The notes beneath the pieces were generated by a model. The model was not told where the DNA came from and made no database searches. It saw only the letters and a program-made list of their open reading frames with translations. A stretch of 5,626 nucleotides of DNA, from assembly GCA_031371425.1 (NCBI GenBank), contig JANMJO010000166.1, forward strand, positions 1 to 5,626, given 5' to 3'. This DNA comes from JAFMIX01 sp031371425 (GTDB lineage: Bacteria; Verrucomicrobiota; Verrucomicrobiia; Limisphaerales; JAFMIX01). Below are positions 1 through 5,604 of the stretch, in pieces. A program made the position numbers and the translations under genes. The stretch's first letter is position 1; every line of letters begins with the position of its first letter.

Positions 1-2715
1 AACCGGCGCTCCGCCAGCGAGTCGCTCGCCGAATCCTACTCCTTGCAATCACAGTCCCGGCTGGCCGAAGCCCTCACCGCTGCGCGTGATGCCGCCGCCA
101 AGTCGCCCCAATCCGGCTTCGCATACGCACGCGTGGCGGAATTGGAATTCTGCTTCGGCCACACCGCCGCCGCGCTCGCCACCTTGGACAAGGCGCTGCA
201 ACTCTCGCCGCGCAACGCGCAAGCCGTCGCGCTCAAAGGCTTCCTGCTCGCCGCGCAAAATAAAATTGATGACACCGACTCCGCAATCGGCGATCGGCAA
301 TCGGCAATCGGCAATTTCAACGCCGCCATCGCCCTCGATGCCGCGCTCGGCAACGCGTGGCTCGGGCGCGGCCTCTGCAAGATCAAGCGCGGCGATGCGA
401 TGGGCGGGCGCGAAGATTTGCTCGTCGCCGCCGCGCTCGAACCGCAGCGCGCCGAGCTGCGCAGTTATCTCGGCAAGGCCTACATGCACACCGGCGACGA
501 CGCGCACGCCGCCAAGGAATTTGAACTGGCGAAGAAACTTGATCCGAAAGACCCGACCGCGTGGCTCTACTCCGCGTTGCTCAACCAGCAGAACAACCTC
601 ATCAACGACGCCATCCGCGATCTGGAGAAATCGAAGGAGCTGAACGGCAACCGCAGTGTGTATCGCTCGCAGTTGCTGCTGGATCAGGACCAAGCCGTGC
701 GCAGCGCGAATCTCGCCAGCATGTATCGCGATGCGGGCATGACGGAGGTGAGCGTGCGCGAGGCGGGTCGCGCGGTGAATTCCGATTACGCGAATTATTC
801 CGCGCATTTGTTTTTGGCGCAGAGCTACGAGCAGTTGCGCGACCCGAACTGGAGCAACCTGCGTTACGAGACGCCGGCGAACTCCGAGTATTGGATCGCC
901 AACCTGCTGGCTCCGCCCGGCGCGGGCACGCTCTCGCCGCTTATTTCCGAGCGGCCCGGCGCAAAACTGTTCGGGCAGGACCGGTTCGGCGTGGTTTCCG
1001 AGACGACGTATTTGAGCCGGGGCGCGTGGACGGAAGCGGGCGCGCAGTTCGGCACGTTCGGCAATTTCAGCTACGACGTGGAGGCGAAATACAGTTACGA
1101 CCCCGGCCAGCGCCCCAACAACGACAGCGAACACCGCGACCTAGTGCTGACCCTCAAGCAGCAGCTCACCCCGCAGGACAGCGTGATTTTCTCGGTGGAA
1201 CAGAACCAGATTAACTCCGGCGATGTGAGCCAGCGTTACGACCCGGCGACCGCTTCGCCGGATTTCCGCGTGGATGAGAAGCAGGAGCCGAACTTGTTTC
1301 TGGGTTACCACCACGAATGGAGTCCGGGCGTTCACACGCTCTTTTTTGTGTCGCGCGGTGAGGCTGATGTCCGCGTCCGCACCGACTATGCCGTCCATCG
1401 GGTTGGCTGGCACTATCAGGGTGATGTCACCGCCACCCCATTGCTCCTGGATCGGAATCAAATTGATGTTTCCCTGGAGAAATATTCCGCCGAACTCCAG
1501 CAGATCTGGCAGTTGCCGGAACACACCACGGTCATCGGCGGGCTTTATTCCTGGGGCAAACTGCATTTCCGAAATGTGGAGTGGTATCCGTATAACACGG
1601 AAACCGCCGGCAACGTGTTTGATGTTTTTTTGGGAATTCTGGGTGCAGACACCTTCAACGACCCATTGCATCCCTTCAAAATTGCCGACCAGAACATCAC
1701 CGCCGATTTCCACCATTTGAAGTTATACGGCTACCACGACTGGCAGATCGCCGACTCGCTGAAGCTCTCGGTGGGAATTGCCTACGACTACCTGCACAAG
1801 CCGTCGGTGGTGGACGCGGCACCTTTCAATGACCAGACCGATTCCACCTCCCAGCTTTCGCCCAAGGCCGGACTCCTCTGGACTCCGACGCCCGACACGG
1901 CTGTCCGCGCCGCCTACACCCGTTCGTTGTCGGGCTTCATCAGCGACTCCGGTCTCCGATTGGAGCCGACGCAGGTGGCCGGGTTCAATCAGGCCTATCG
2001 CAGCCTGACCCCGGAATCTGCGGTTGGCGACACCAGCGGCTCGCAGTTCGACACCTTCCAAGTTTCGCTGGAACACAAATTCGACACGGGAACGTATATC
2101 GCGCTGTCCGGCGAACTCCTGTATTCCCAAACCGACAAGCTCGAAGCGGCGTATAATTTCTACGGTGATTTGACGGACCCGCCTTACAATATTTTGTATC
2201 CGATTTATCCGGACGGGCTGCGGAAAAAAATGGATTTTCGCGAGCGGTCGCTCACGTTCACGGTGGACCAACTGCTGGGGCGGGAATGGTCGGCGGGTGC
2301 GCGTTACCGTTTGTCCCAGGCGAATCTGGATGTGAACTATACGGACATCAATCCCGCTACTTTGGACCCGTTCCACACCGGCAGTGTGATCGAATGGCAA
2401 CCCCGCCAAAACTTGGAAAGCCTGCTGCAAACGGTGAACCTGCACGCCAACTGGAATCATTCCTCCGGCCTGTTCTCCGTCCTCGAAGCCAATTGGTATC
2501 ACCAGAGCAACGCCGGATATTCCACCGACGAACCCGGCGATGACTTCTGGCAAGTCAACGCCTACGCCGGCTACCGCTTCTGGCATCGCCGCGCGGAACT
2601 CGCCGTCGGCTTGCTGAACATCGGCAACCAGAGCTACCGGCTGGAGCCGTTGAATCTTCAAAACGAACTGGCCCGCAGCCGCACCTTCTTCGCTCGCCTG
2701 CGAATCAGCTTCTGA
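1..2715 (+). CDS. TPR-repeat outer-membrane beta-barrel protein, 5'-truncated by the window edge
   Basis: The frame is open from base 1 to a TGA at 2713-2715, giving 904 visible residues. The TTG at 43 is not a credible start because the reading frame upstream of it already looks like TPR sequence (ASESLAESYSL), so the gene begins outside the window. Residues about 7-285 form roughly seven TPR units. Units at 39-72, 117-150, 151-184 and 185-218 have the usual 34-residue period, with signatures such as KGFLLAAQ, AWLGRGL, SYLGKAY and KKLDPKD. After a linker (about 287-315) residues about 327-904 alternate polar and hydrophobic residues, rich in Tyr, Trp and Asn, and the protein ends ARLRISF. 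A terminal Phe in such a strand is the classic outer-membrane insertion signal. No TonB box or plug domain is visible in this part. I infer a periplasmic TPR module tethered to an outer-membrane barrel; related Verrucomicrobia proteins may carry a FecR-like domain at the missing N-terminus. Substrate is unknown. The third TPR carries a 10-residue repeat-derived insert. Confidence 0.85.
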   Translation, partial: NRRSASESLAESYSLQSQSRLAEALTAARDAAAKSPQSGFAYARVAELEFCFGHTAAALATLDKALQLSPRNAQAVALKGFLLAAQNKIDDTDSAIGDRQSAIGNFNAAIALDAALGNAWLGRGLCKIKRGDAMGGREDLLVAAALEPQRAELRSYLGKAYMHTGDDAHAAKEFELAKKLDPKDPTAWLYSALLNQQNNLINDAIRDLEKSKELNGNRSVYRSQLLLDQDQAVRSANLASMYRDAGMTEVSVREAGRAVNSDYANYSAHLFLAQSYEQLRDPNWSNLRYETPANSEYWIANLLAPPGAGTLSPLISERPGAKLFGQDRFGVVSETTYLSRGAWTEAGAQFGTFGNFSYDVEAKYSYDPGQRPNNDSEHRDLVLTLKQQLTPQDSVIFSVEQNQINSGDVSQRYDPATASPDFRVDEKQEPNLFLGYHHEWSPGVHTLFFVSRGEADVRVRTDYAVHRVGWHYQGDVTATPLLLDRNQIDVSLEKYSAELQQIWQLPEHTTVIGGLYSWGKLHFRNVEWYPYNTETAGNVFDVFLGILGADTFNDPLHPFKIADQNITADFHHLKLYGYHDWQIADSLKLSVGIAYDYLHKPSVVDAAPFNDQTDSTSQLSPKAGLLWTPTPDTAVRAAYTRSLSGFISDSGLRLEPTQVAGFNQAYRSLTPESAVGDTSGSQFDTFQVSLEHKFDTGTYIALSGELLYSQTDKLEAAYNFYGDLTDPPYNILYPIYPDGLRKKMDFRERSLTFTVDQLLGREWSAGARYRLSQANLDVNYTDINPATLDPFHTGSVIEWQPRQNLESLLQTVNLHANWNHSSGLFSVLEANWYHQSNAGYSTDEPGDDFWQVNAYAGYRFWHRRAELAVGLLNIGNQSYRLEPLNLQNELARSRTFFARLRISF
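284..315 (+). repeat. CAATCGG heptamer array inside a TPR codon stretch
   Basis: About four and a half copies of a 7-bp unit lie head to tail: CAATCGG, CGATCGG, CAATCGG, CAATCGG, then CAAT. The array is translated in frame as SAIGDRQSAIGN, a 7-residue (21-bp) period. Aligned to the TPR consensus (Gly8 = G80, Phe24 = F106, Ala27 = A109), the third TPR is normal except for exactly ten extra residues, 92-101 (TDSAIGDRQS; bases 274-303), between helices A and B. The array therefore looks like a later insertion or expansion in the helix-helix turn, kept because it preserves the frame. Confidence 0.8.
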
Positions 2716-2724
2716 ACTGCTCCC

Positions 2725-3159
2725 TTACGGCTGCCAGGTAATTTGCAGCGTCATCGGCTGGCCGTTCGTCGGTGGCGGCAACGTGCTTTTGACATCCACC
2801 GTCAGCGCATACTGCTGCGTATTCGTCGCCATAAATGTCACGCTGTTGGTGCCGCACCAAGCAAACTGGTCACTTTTCCGCTTCACCACCGCCACGGAAA
2901 CATACGGCGCGGCAAAGCCCGAGGCGTCCGTGAGCGTCCCGTTGGTCGTGCCCGCCGGTGGCGTGATCCAGAACGTGCCGCTGCCGTTCGTCATTTTGGC
3001 GAAGCCCGTGTAAGTGCCGGGACAGCCCGACCCGCTGCCGCCGCCGGTGGCGGTGAACGGTATGGTTTGCGTGTCAGCCCGCACCGTGTTGCTGCCGGCG
3101 ACGAGCAGCAATCCCACGACTGCCGCGAATGTGAGGAGCGTTGATTTTTGTTTTTCCAT
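2725..3159 (-). CDS. Small exported protein of unknown function (144 aa)
   Basis: Translation from the ATG at 3159-3157 gives 144 residues ending at a TAA (plus-strand TTA at 2725-2727). The start is chosen because a GGAAAG ribosome-binding site sits 4 nt upstream and because it places a textbook signal peptide at the N-terminus: MEKQKS, a hydrophobic core TLLTFAAVVGLLLVAG, and a probable cleavage site after VRA (residue 28). A longer frame up to GTG-less codon ATG at 3210 adds 17 residues before the basic n-region and is less likely. The mature part (about 116 residues) is rich in Thr, Gly, Ser and Pro, has a GGGSGSG run and two Cys (in GCPGTY and WCGTN) that could form a disulfide. There is no lipobox. 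The pattern suggests a small periplasmic or secreted beta-rich domain. I do not recognise the family. It is transcribed convergently with the barrel gene and divergently from the kinase gene. Confidence 0.75.
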   Translation of the reverse strand: MEKQKSTLLTFAAVVGLLLVAGSNTVRADTQTIPFTATGGGSGSGCPGTYTGFAKMTNGSGTFWITPPAGTTNGTLTDASGFAAPYVSVAVVKRKSDQFAWCGTNSVTFMATNTQQYALTVDVKSTLPPPTNGQPMTLQITWQP

Positions 3160-3163
3160 GATG

Positions 3164-3169
3164 CTTTCC
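3164..3169 (-). promoter_or_regulatory. Ribosome-binding site of the small exported protein
   Basis: On the minus strand the sequence AAAGGAAAG precedes the ATG at 3159, with its GGAAAG core 4 nt from the start codon. It decides the start in favour of the 144-residue form that begins directly with the signal peptide. Confidence 0.6.
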
Positions 3170-3191
3170 TTTGGTTGATTTTTTCCGGAAG

Positions 3192-3203
3192 TGGCGAACG
3201 CCA
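3192..3203. promoter_or_regulatory. Palindrome TGGCGAACGCCA, possible operator
   Basis: A perfect 5-bp inverted repeat with a 2-bp spacer (TGGCG-AA-CGCCA) lies 33-44 nt upstream of the exported-protein start and just upstream of the weak plus-strand promoter candidate. Its size and position fit a dimeric regulator site, but a 5-bp arm can occur by chance and no regulator gene is in view. Confidence 0.3.
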
Positions 3204-3205
3204 AA

Positions 3206-3235
3206 TTCATAATCGTTCCCGGTCGGATGTATAGA
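3206..3235 (+). promoter_or_regulatory. Weak sigma70-like promoter candidate for the kinase gene
   Basis: TTCATA (3206-3211) resembles a -35 box at 4 of 6 positions and TATAGA (3230-3235) resembles a -10 box at 4 of 6, with an 18-bp spacer. Transcription would start near 3242, leaving a leader of about 54 nt before the GTG start. Read on the other strand, TTCATA is TATGAA, a possible -10 element for the divergent gene, so the two promoters could overlap. The match is weak. Confidence 0.25.
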
Positions 3236-3295
3236 AAAAACTGTTTTCGCCCGCTACCTTCCCTACACTCCCGCAGAATTCAGCGAGCCATCCCG

Positions 3296-5299
3296 GTGAA
3301 CCCCATCAAAAAATACAGGCTGCTCAAATCCCTGTCCGGCGCCGCGCTCACCGCGCTGTGCGGCCTGCTCCTGTGGCAGATGCCCATCGGCGATGCCTGG
3401 GTCAATGGCAGCTACGATTACCTCTTCCGCTTCGGTTCGCACGCCGTCACCAACAAGGTCACGCTCATCCTCATGGACAATGACGCGTTCAGCCATTTCG
3501 ACCAGACGCGCGGTCAGCCGTGGGAACGCGCCCTGCACGCGCGGTTGCTCGAACGCCTCGCCGATGACGGCTGCGCGGTGGTGGCCTTCGACTCCTTTTT
3601 TCGCAAGCCGATGAATCCGGCCACGGACCAGGCTCTCGCTGAAGGCATGCGCCGCCAGCGCCATGTCGTGCTCATGGCCGAGCAATCGCAGGTGATGCAT
3701 CCGAGCCTTGCGGGCGCGCAGCCGCAACTGCCTGCGGAAATTTTCCTCGCCGGCGCGCGCACCAACTGGGGCGTCGCCTGGCTCGATCCTGATCTGGACA
3801 CCATCGTGCGCCGTCACTGGCCCTTTCCGAGTCCCGGCCCGTATCCCAGCATGCCGTGGGTGGCCGCGCAAGCAACCGGGGCGAAGTTCGACGCCGCGCC
3901 CCGCGAACGCTGGCTGCGCTATTATGGCCGCGATGGTGCGTGGCCGCAGTTGAGCTACCGGTTCGCGCTCGCGCAGCCGACAAATTATTTCCGCGACCAG
4001 ATTGTCTTCATCGGCACGCAACCGAAAACCTCGCTTCAAGACGGCGAACCCGACGAGTTCTACACGCCCTACGCGCGCTGGACCGGCAGGACCACCGGCG
4101 GCGTGGAAATCCAGCTCACCGAATGCCTGAACCTCATCAACCGCGACTGGCTCGAACGTCCGGTCTGGTGGGCGGAAGCCATCGCCTTCGCGCTCGCCGG
4201 AATCCTGCTGGGCGGCGCACTGTGCCGGTTGCGCCCGCTGCACGCCGGCCTCGCCGCCGTGGTCATCGCGGTGGCGGTCTTGATGGGCGCGATCGCCATG
4301 AGCCACTTCACGAACCTCTGGTTTCCCTGGCTGGTCATCGTCGGCGGACAACTGCCCTGCGCTCTGGCTTGGACGATGTTCGCGCCGCAAGCCCAGCCTG
4401 AAAGCAGCGCGGCGGCGTCACCTGCTGCGGACGATTCTGGTTTGCAGGATGGCATGCCCCTCGTGCCGGACTACGAACTGGTCAAGCCCGCCTTCGGACA
4501 CGGCGCCTACGGCAAAGTCTGGCTCGTGCGGAACGCCGTCGGCCAATGGCAGGCGTTGAAGGCCGTCTATCTCGCGCCGTTCAACGGGCCGGAGCCGTAT
4601 GACCGCGAGTTCAACGGCATCAAAAACTACAAGCCGATTTCCGACAAACATCCCGGGCTGTTGCGCGTGGATTTTGTCAGCAAGAAGCGGGCGGAATATT
4701 TTTACTACGTCATGGAGCTGGGCGACGCGCTCGAACCCGGCTGGGAATCCGACCCGGCAAAATACAAGCCCCGCGACCTCGCCAGCGATTGCGCCCGTCG
4801 CCCGGGCAAGCGCCTTCCCCCCGCGGAATGTGTCCGCCTCGCGCTCGCCATCACCGAGGCGCTGGAATTTTTGCACGGCCAAGGGCTGACGCACCGCGAC
4901 ATCAAACCGCAGAACATCATCTTCGTGAACGGCCAACCCAAGCTCGCCGACGTGGGCCTCATCACTGAAATCCGCCCGCCCGACCGGGACAGCACGTTGG
5001 TCGGCACGCCCAACTACATGCCGCCCCGTCCCGAGCATTGCGGCACCGTGCAGGCAGATATCTACGCCCTCGGCATGGTGCTCTACGTCTTGAGCACCGG
5101 CCGCAGCGCGGGATATTTTCCGGAAATCTCGACCTCCATCTTTGACCAGAGTGGCGTGGAAGATTTTCTCGCGCTGAACAAAATCGTCCTCAAGGCCTGC
5201 AATCCCGATCGCGCGGAACGCTACAAGACCGCCGGAGAAATGCGCCAAGCCCTGTTGGGCTGCCCGGCCAATCCGATTAAACCCGAACGCCGAAGTTAA
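3296..5299 (+). CDS. CHASE2-domain membrane Ser/Thr protein kinase (667 aa)
   Basis: The GTG start at 3296 gives MNPIKKYRLLK, a basic N-terminus followed at once by a membrane helix (about 13-31); the open frame extends up to 3191 (ATG at 3227 possible), and the ribosome-binding site at 3282-3287 (AGCGAG) is weak. Residues about 34-285 are a CHASE2-type extracytoplasmic sensor: VTLILMDNDAF, QPWERALHARLLERL, VVAFDSFF, IVFIG, and FYTPYA with GGVEIQ. Three membrane helices follow (about 293-310, 315-335, 342-362), then a Ser/Pro/Ala-rich linker and a kinase domain (about 394-655). Kinase landmarks: glycine loop GHGAYG (401-406), beta3 Lys K422 in QALK, probable helix-C Glu E438, catalytic HRDIKPQN (533-540), metal-binding Asp D552 in DVG, activation segment GTPNYMPP (570-577), helix-F Asp D588 in QADIYALG. 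All core catalytic residues are present, so activity is expected. DFG is replaced by DVG and the APE motif is altered to PPRPE. CHASE2 senses unknown signals in other proteins; the ligand and the phosphorylated targets here are unknown. The final codons and the stop lie inside a repeat. Confidence 0.9.
   Translation: MNPIKKYRLLKSLSGAALTALCGLLLWQMPIGDAWVNGSYDYLFRFGSHAVTNKVTLILMDNDAFSHFDQTRGQPWERALHARLLERLADDGCAVVAFDSFFRKPMNPATDQALAEGMRRQRHVVLMAEQSQVMHPSLAGAQPQLPAEIFLAGARTNWGVAWLDPDLDTIVRRHWPFPSPGPYPSMPWVAAQATGAKFDAAPRERWLRYYGRDGAWPQLSYRFALAQPTNYFRDQIVFIGTQPKTSLQDGEPDEFYTPYARWTGRTTGGVEIQLTECLNLINRDWLERPVWWAEAIAFALAGILLGGALCRLRPLHAGLAAVVIAVAVLMGAIAMSHFTNLWFPWLVIVGGQLPCALAWTMFAPQAQPESSAAASPAADDSGLQDGMPLVPDYELVKPAFGHGAYGKVWLVRNAVGQWQALKAVYLAPFNGPEPYDREFNGIKNYKPISDKHPGLLRVDFVSKKRAEYFYYVMELGDALEPGWESDPAKYKPRDLASDCARRPGKRLPPAECVRLALAITEALEFLHGQGLTHRDIKPQNIIFVNGQPKLADVGLITEIRPPDRDSTLVGTPNYMPPRPEHCGTVQADIYALGMVLYVLSTGRSAGYFPEISTSIFDQSGVEDFLALNKIVLKACNPDRAERYKTAGEMRQALLGCPANPIKPERRS
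5172..5201 (+). repeat. Kinase segment duplicated in inverted orientation at the window end
   Basis: These 30 bases encode the LNKIVLKAC part of the kinase C-lobe and reappear without mismatch as the reverse complement at 5597-5626. The copy here is the native one, since it sits in an uninterrupted kinase domain and fits the expected terminal helices before the conserved RY.TAGEM region. Confidence 0.9.
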
Positions 5300-5335
5300 A
5301 CCGCTAATCGGCGCTGATTTTCGGGGGAAGCGGAA

Positions 5336-5362
5336 TCCCGAGCCGGAAAAAAGTTCTCGGGA
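5336..5362. repeat. Internal stem-loop of the downstream element
   Basis: TCCCGAG (5336-5342) pairs perfectly with CTCGGGA (5356-5362) across a 13-nt A-rich loop. It lies between arms A and B. No T-run follows on either strand, so it is not a standard intrinsic terminator, although it is the first strong hairpin after the kinase stop and may stabilise the transcript end. Confidence 0.45.
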
Positions 5363-5385
5363 AACAGTTTGCGGGATGACTTTGA

Positions 5386-5413
5386 ATTAGCGTCCATTAG
5401 CGCGGATTAGCGG
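5386..5413 (-). repeat. Decamer array ATTAGCGNNN
   Basis: Three units spaced exactly 10 bp apart: ATTAGCGTCC, ATTAGCGCGG and ATTAGCGG. The inverted arm at 5301-5319 contains two diverged units of the same pattern (CGCTAATCGG, CGCTGAT). The 10-bp period is close to one helical turn. Confidence 0.6.
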
Positions 5414-5419
5414 TTTCAA

Positions 5420-5452
5420 TTTCGGAACTCGGGTTAAACCCGAACTCCGAAG
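5420..5452. repeat. Long hairpin formed by back-to-back repeat copies B and C
   Basis: The core TCGGGTT-A-AACCCGA is a perfect 7-bp inverted repeat. After two mismatched positions the pairing resumes (TTCGGA with TCCGAA), so the full hairpin has about 14 paired positions including a terminal T-G pair. It arises because copies B and C abut in opposite orientation. No adjacent T-tract, so terminator function is uncertain. Confidence 0.55.
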
Positions 5453-5462
5453 CTGGGGAGCA

Positions 5463-5477
5463 CGCCCGCCCCGGGCG
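5463..5477. repeat. Short GC-only hairpin
   Basis: CGCCCG (5463-5468) pairs with CGGGCG (5472-5477) around a CCC loop. In such GC-rich sequence a 6-bp stem may be incidental. Confidence 0.35.
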
Positions 5478-5479
5478 TC

Positions 5480-5503
5480 GCTGGTCGCGCCCTCGCGGCC
5501 AGC
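5480..5503. repeat. GC-rich 10-bp stem-loop at the edge of the UvrA-like fragment
   Basis: Arm GCTGGTCGCG (5480-5489) pairs with CGCGGCCAGC (5494-5503), with one G-T pair, around a CCCT loop. The right arm is also the end of the UvrA-like reading (codons for LAA on the minus strand), so the recognisable gene fragment stops at a fold-back point. Confidence 0.55.
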
Positions 5504-5604
5504 ATCACGGCCGGGTCATGCTCGACCACCACCAGCGTGTTGCCCGCATCGCGCAGCCGCAGAATCGCTTCGATGATGCGGTTCATGTCGCGCGGGTGCA
5601 GGCC
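5494..5604 (-). pseudogene. uvrA: Fragment of a UvrA-type ABC ATPase (37 codons)
   Basis: Read on the minus strand from 5604, the frame gives GLHPRDMNRII, a helical stretch, then RDAGNTLVVVEHDPAVMLAA. GLHPRD followed about 20 residues later by GNTLVVVEHD is the hallmark of the region between the D-loop and the switch histidine (H-loop) of UvrA excinuclease subunits and their close paralogues. The fragment is broken at both sides. Upstream, the Walker B stretch (LDEPS/T) that should sit immediately before GLH is replaced by an inverted copy of kinase sequence. Downstream, after LAA, the expected continuation (a DxxIDLGPGAG-like segment) is absent and the frame runs 19 more low-similarity codons through GC-rich repeat sequence to a TAA at 5436-5434. 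UvrA itself is a cytoplasmic DNA-damage recognition ATPase of about 950 residues; this remnant cannot function. It may be a true relic or part of a chimeric contig end. Whether it derives from UvrA or a UvrA-like paralogue is not resolvable. Confidence 0.65.

Larger units (their letters stand above)
3160..3295. promoter_or_regulatory. Divergent intergenic region
   Basis: These 136 bases separate the start of the minus-strand exported-protein gene from the preferred GTG start of the plus-strand kinase gene, so promoters for both should lie here. The stretch is locally AT-richer than the genes around it (runs of T near 3177-3184 and of A near 3234-3240). The plus strand stays open in the kinase frame from 3191, but the 35 residues it would add have no recognisable domain or membrane character and are probably not translated. 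Confidence 0.6.
5277..5453. repeat. Nested inverted/direct repeat element overlapping the kinase stop codon
   Basis: Arm A (5280-5319) and arm B (reverse complement of about 5395-5435) match at about 33 of 41 aligned positions, including a shared AAACCGCTAATC. A third copy of the outer part, C (5434-5452), repeats arm A's TTAAACCCGAACGCCGAAG in direct orientation with one mismatch. The layout is A(+), about 75 bp of interior, B(-), C(+). Arm A begins within the coding sequence, so the last kinase residues (KPERRS) and the TAA stop are encoded by the repeat. It resembles a MITE-like or REP-like dispersed element; copy number elsewhere cannot be seen. Confidence 0.7.

Noticed and set aside
43..45. 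TTG as the start of the barrel gene
   Set aside because: The frame is open to base 1 and the preceding residues (ASESLAESYS) continue the TPR helix pattern, so the gene is truncated by the window rather than starting here.
284..315. CAATCGG array as a CRISPR or replication iteron array
   Set aside because: Units are 7 bp with no spacers and lie in a coding frame; there is no cas gene, replication gene or AT-rich unwinding region.
49..1134. Long minus-strand open frame opposite the TPR region (361 aa)
   Set aside because: It lies opposite a clear TPR/barrel gene, is Arg/Ala/Gly-rich with no domain, and reflects the high GC third-position bias of the real gene. Its IADCRLPIADC-like string is just the CAATCGG repeat read on the other strand.
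561..1214. Plus-strand 217-codon frame inside the TPR-barrel gene
   Set aside because: Arg-rich, low-complexity shadow translation in another frame, with no recognisable domain.
2224..2230. A7 run as a programmed frameshift site in the barrel gene
   Set aside because: The frame is maintained through it (codons for RKKM) and the protein continues as normal barrel sequence to its terminal Phe; neither alternative frame offers a useful product.
3191..3295. N-terminal extension of the kinase from GTG 3191 or ATG 3227
   Set aside because: The extra 35 (or 23) residues show no domain, would overlap the divergent promoter region, and precede a better Lys-rich N-terminus next to the first membrane helix. 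Not fully excluded.
3263..4390. Minus-strand 375-codon frame opposite the CHASE2 region
   Set aside because: Opposes a well-supported CHASE2 and membrane segment; composition (His, Arg, Gly-rich) is that of an antisense shadow.
4418..5248. Minus-strand 276-codon frame opposite the kinase domain
   Set aside because: The plus strand has every kinase motif in order, while this frame has none.
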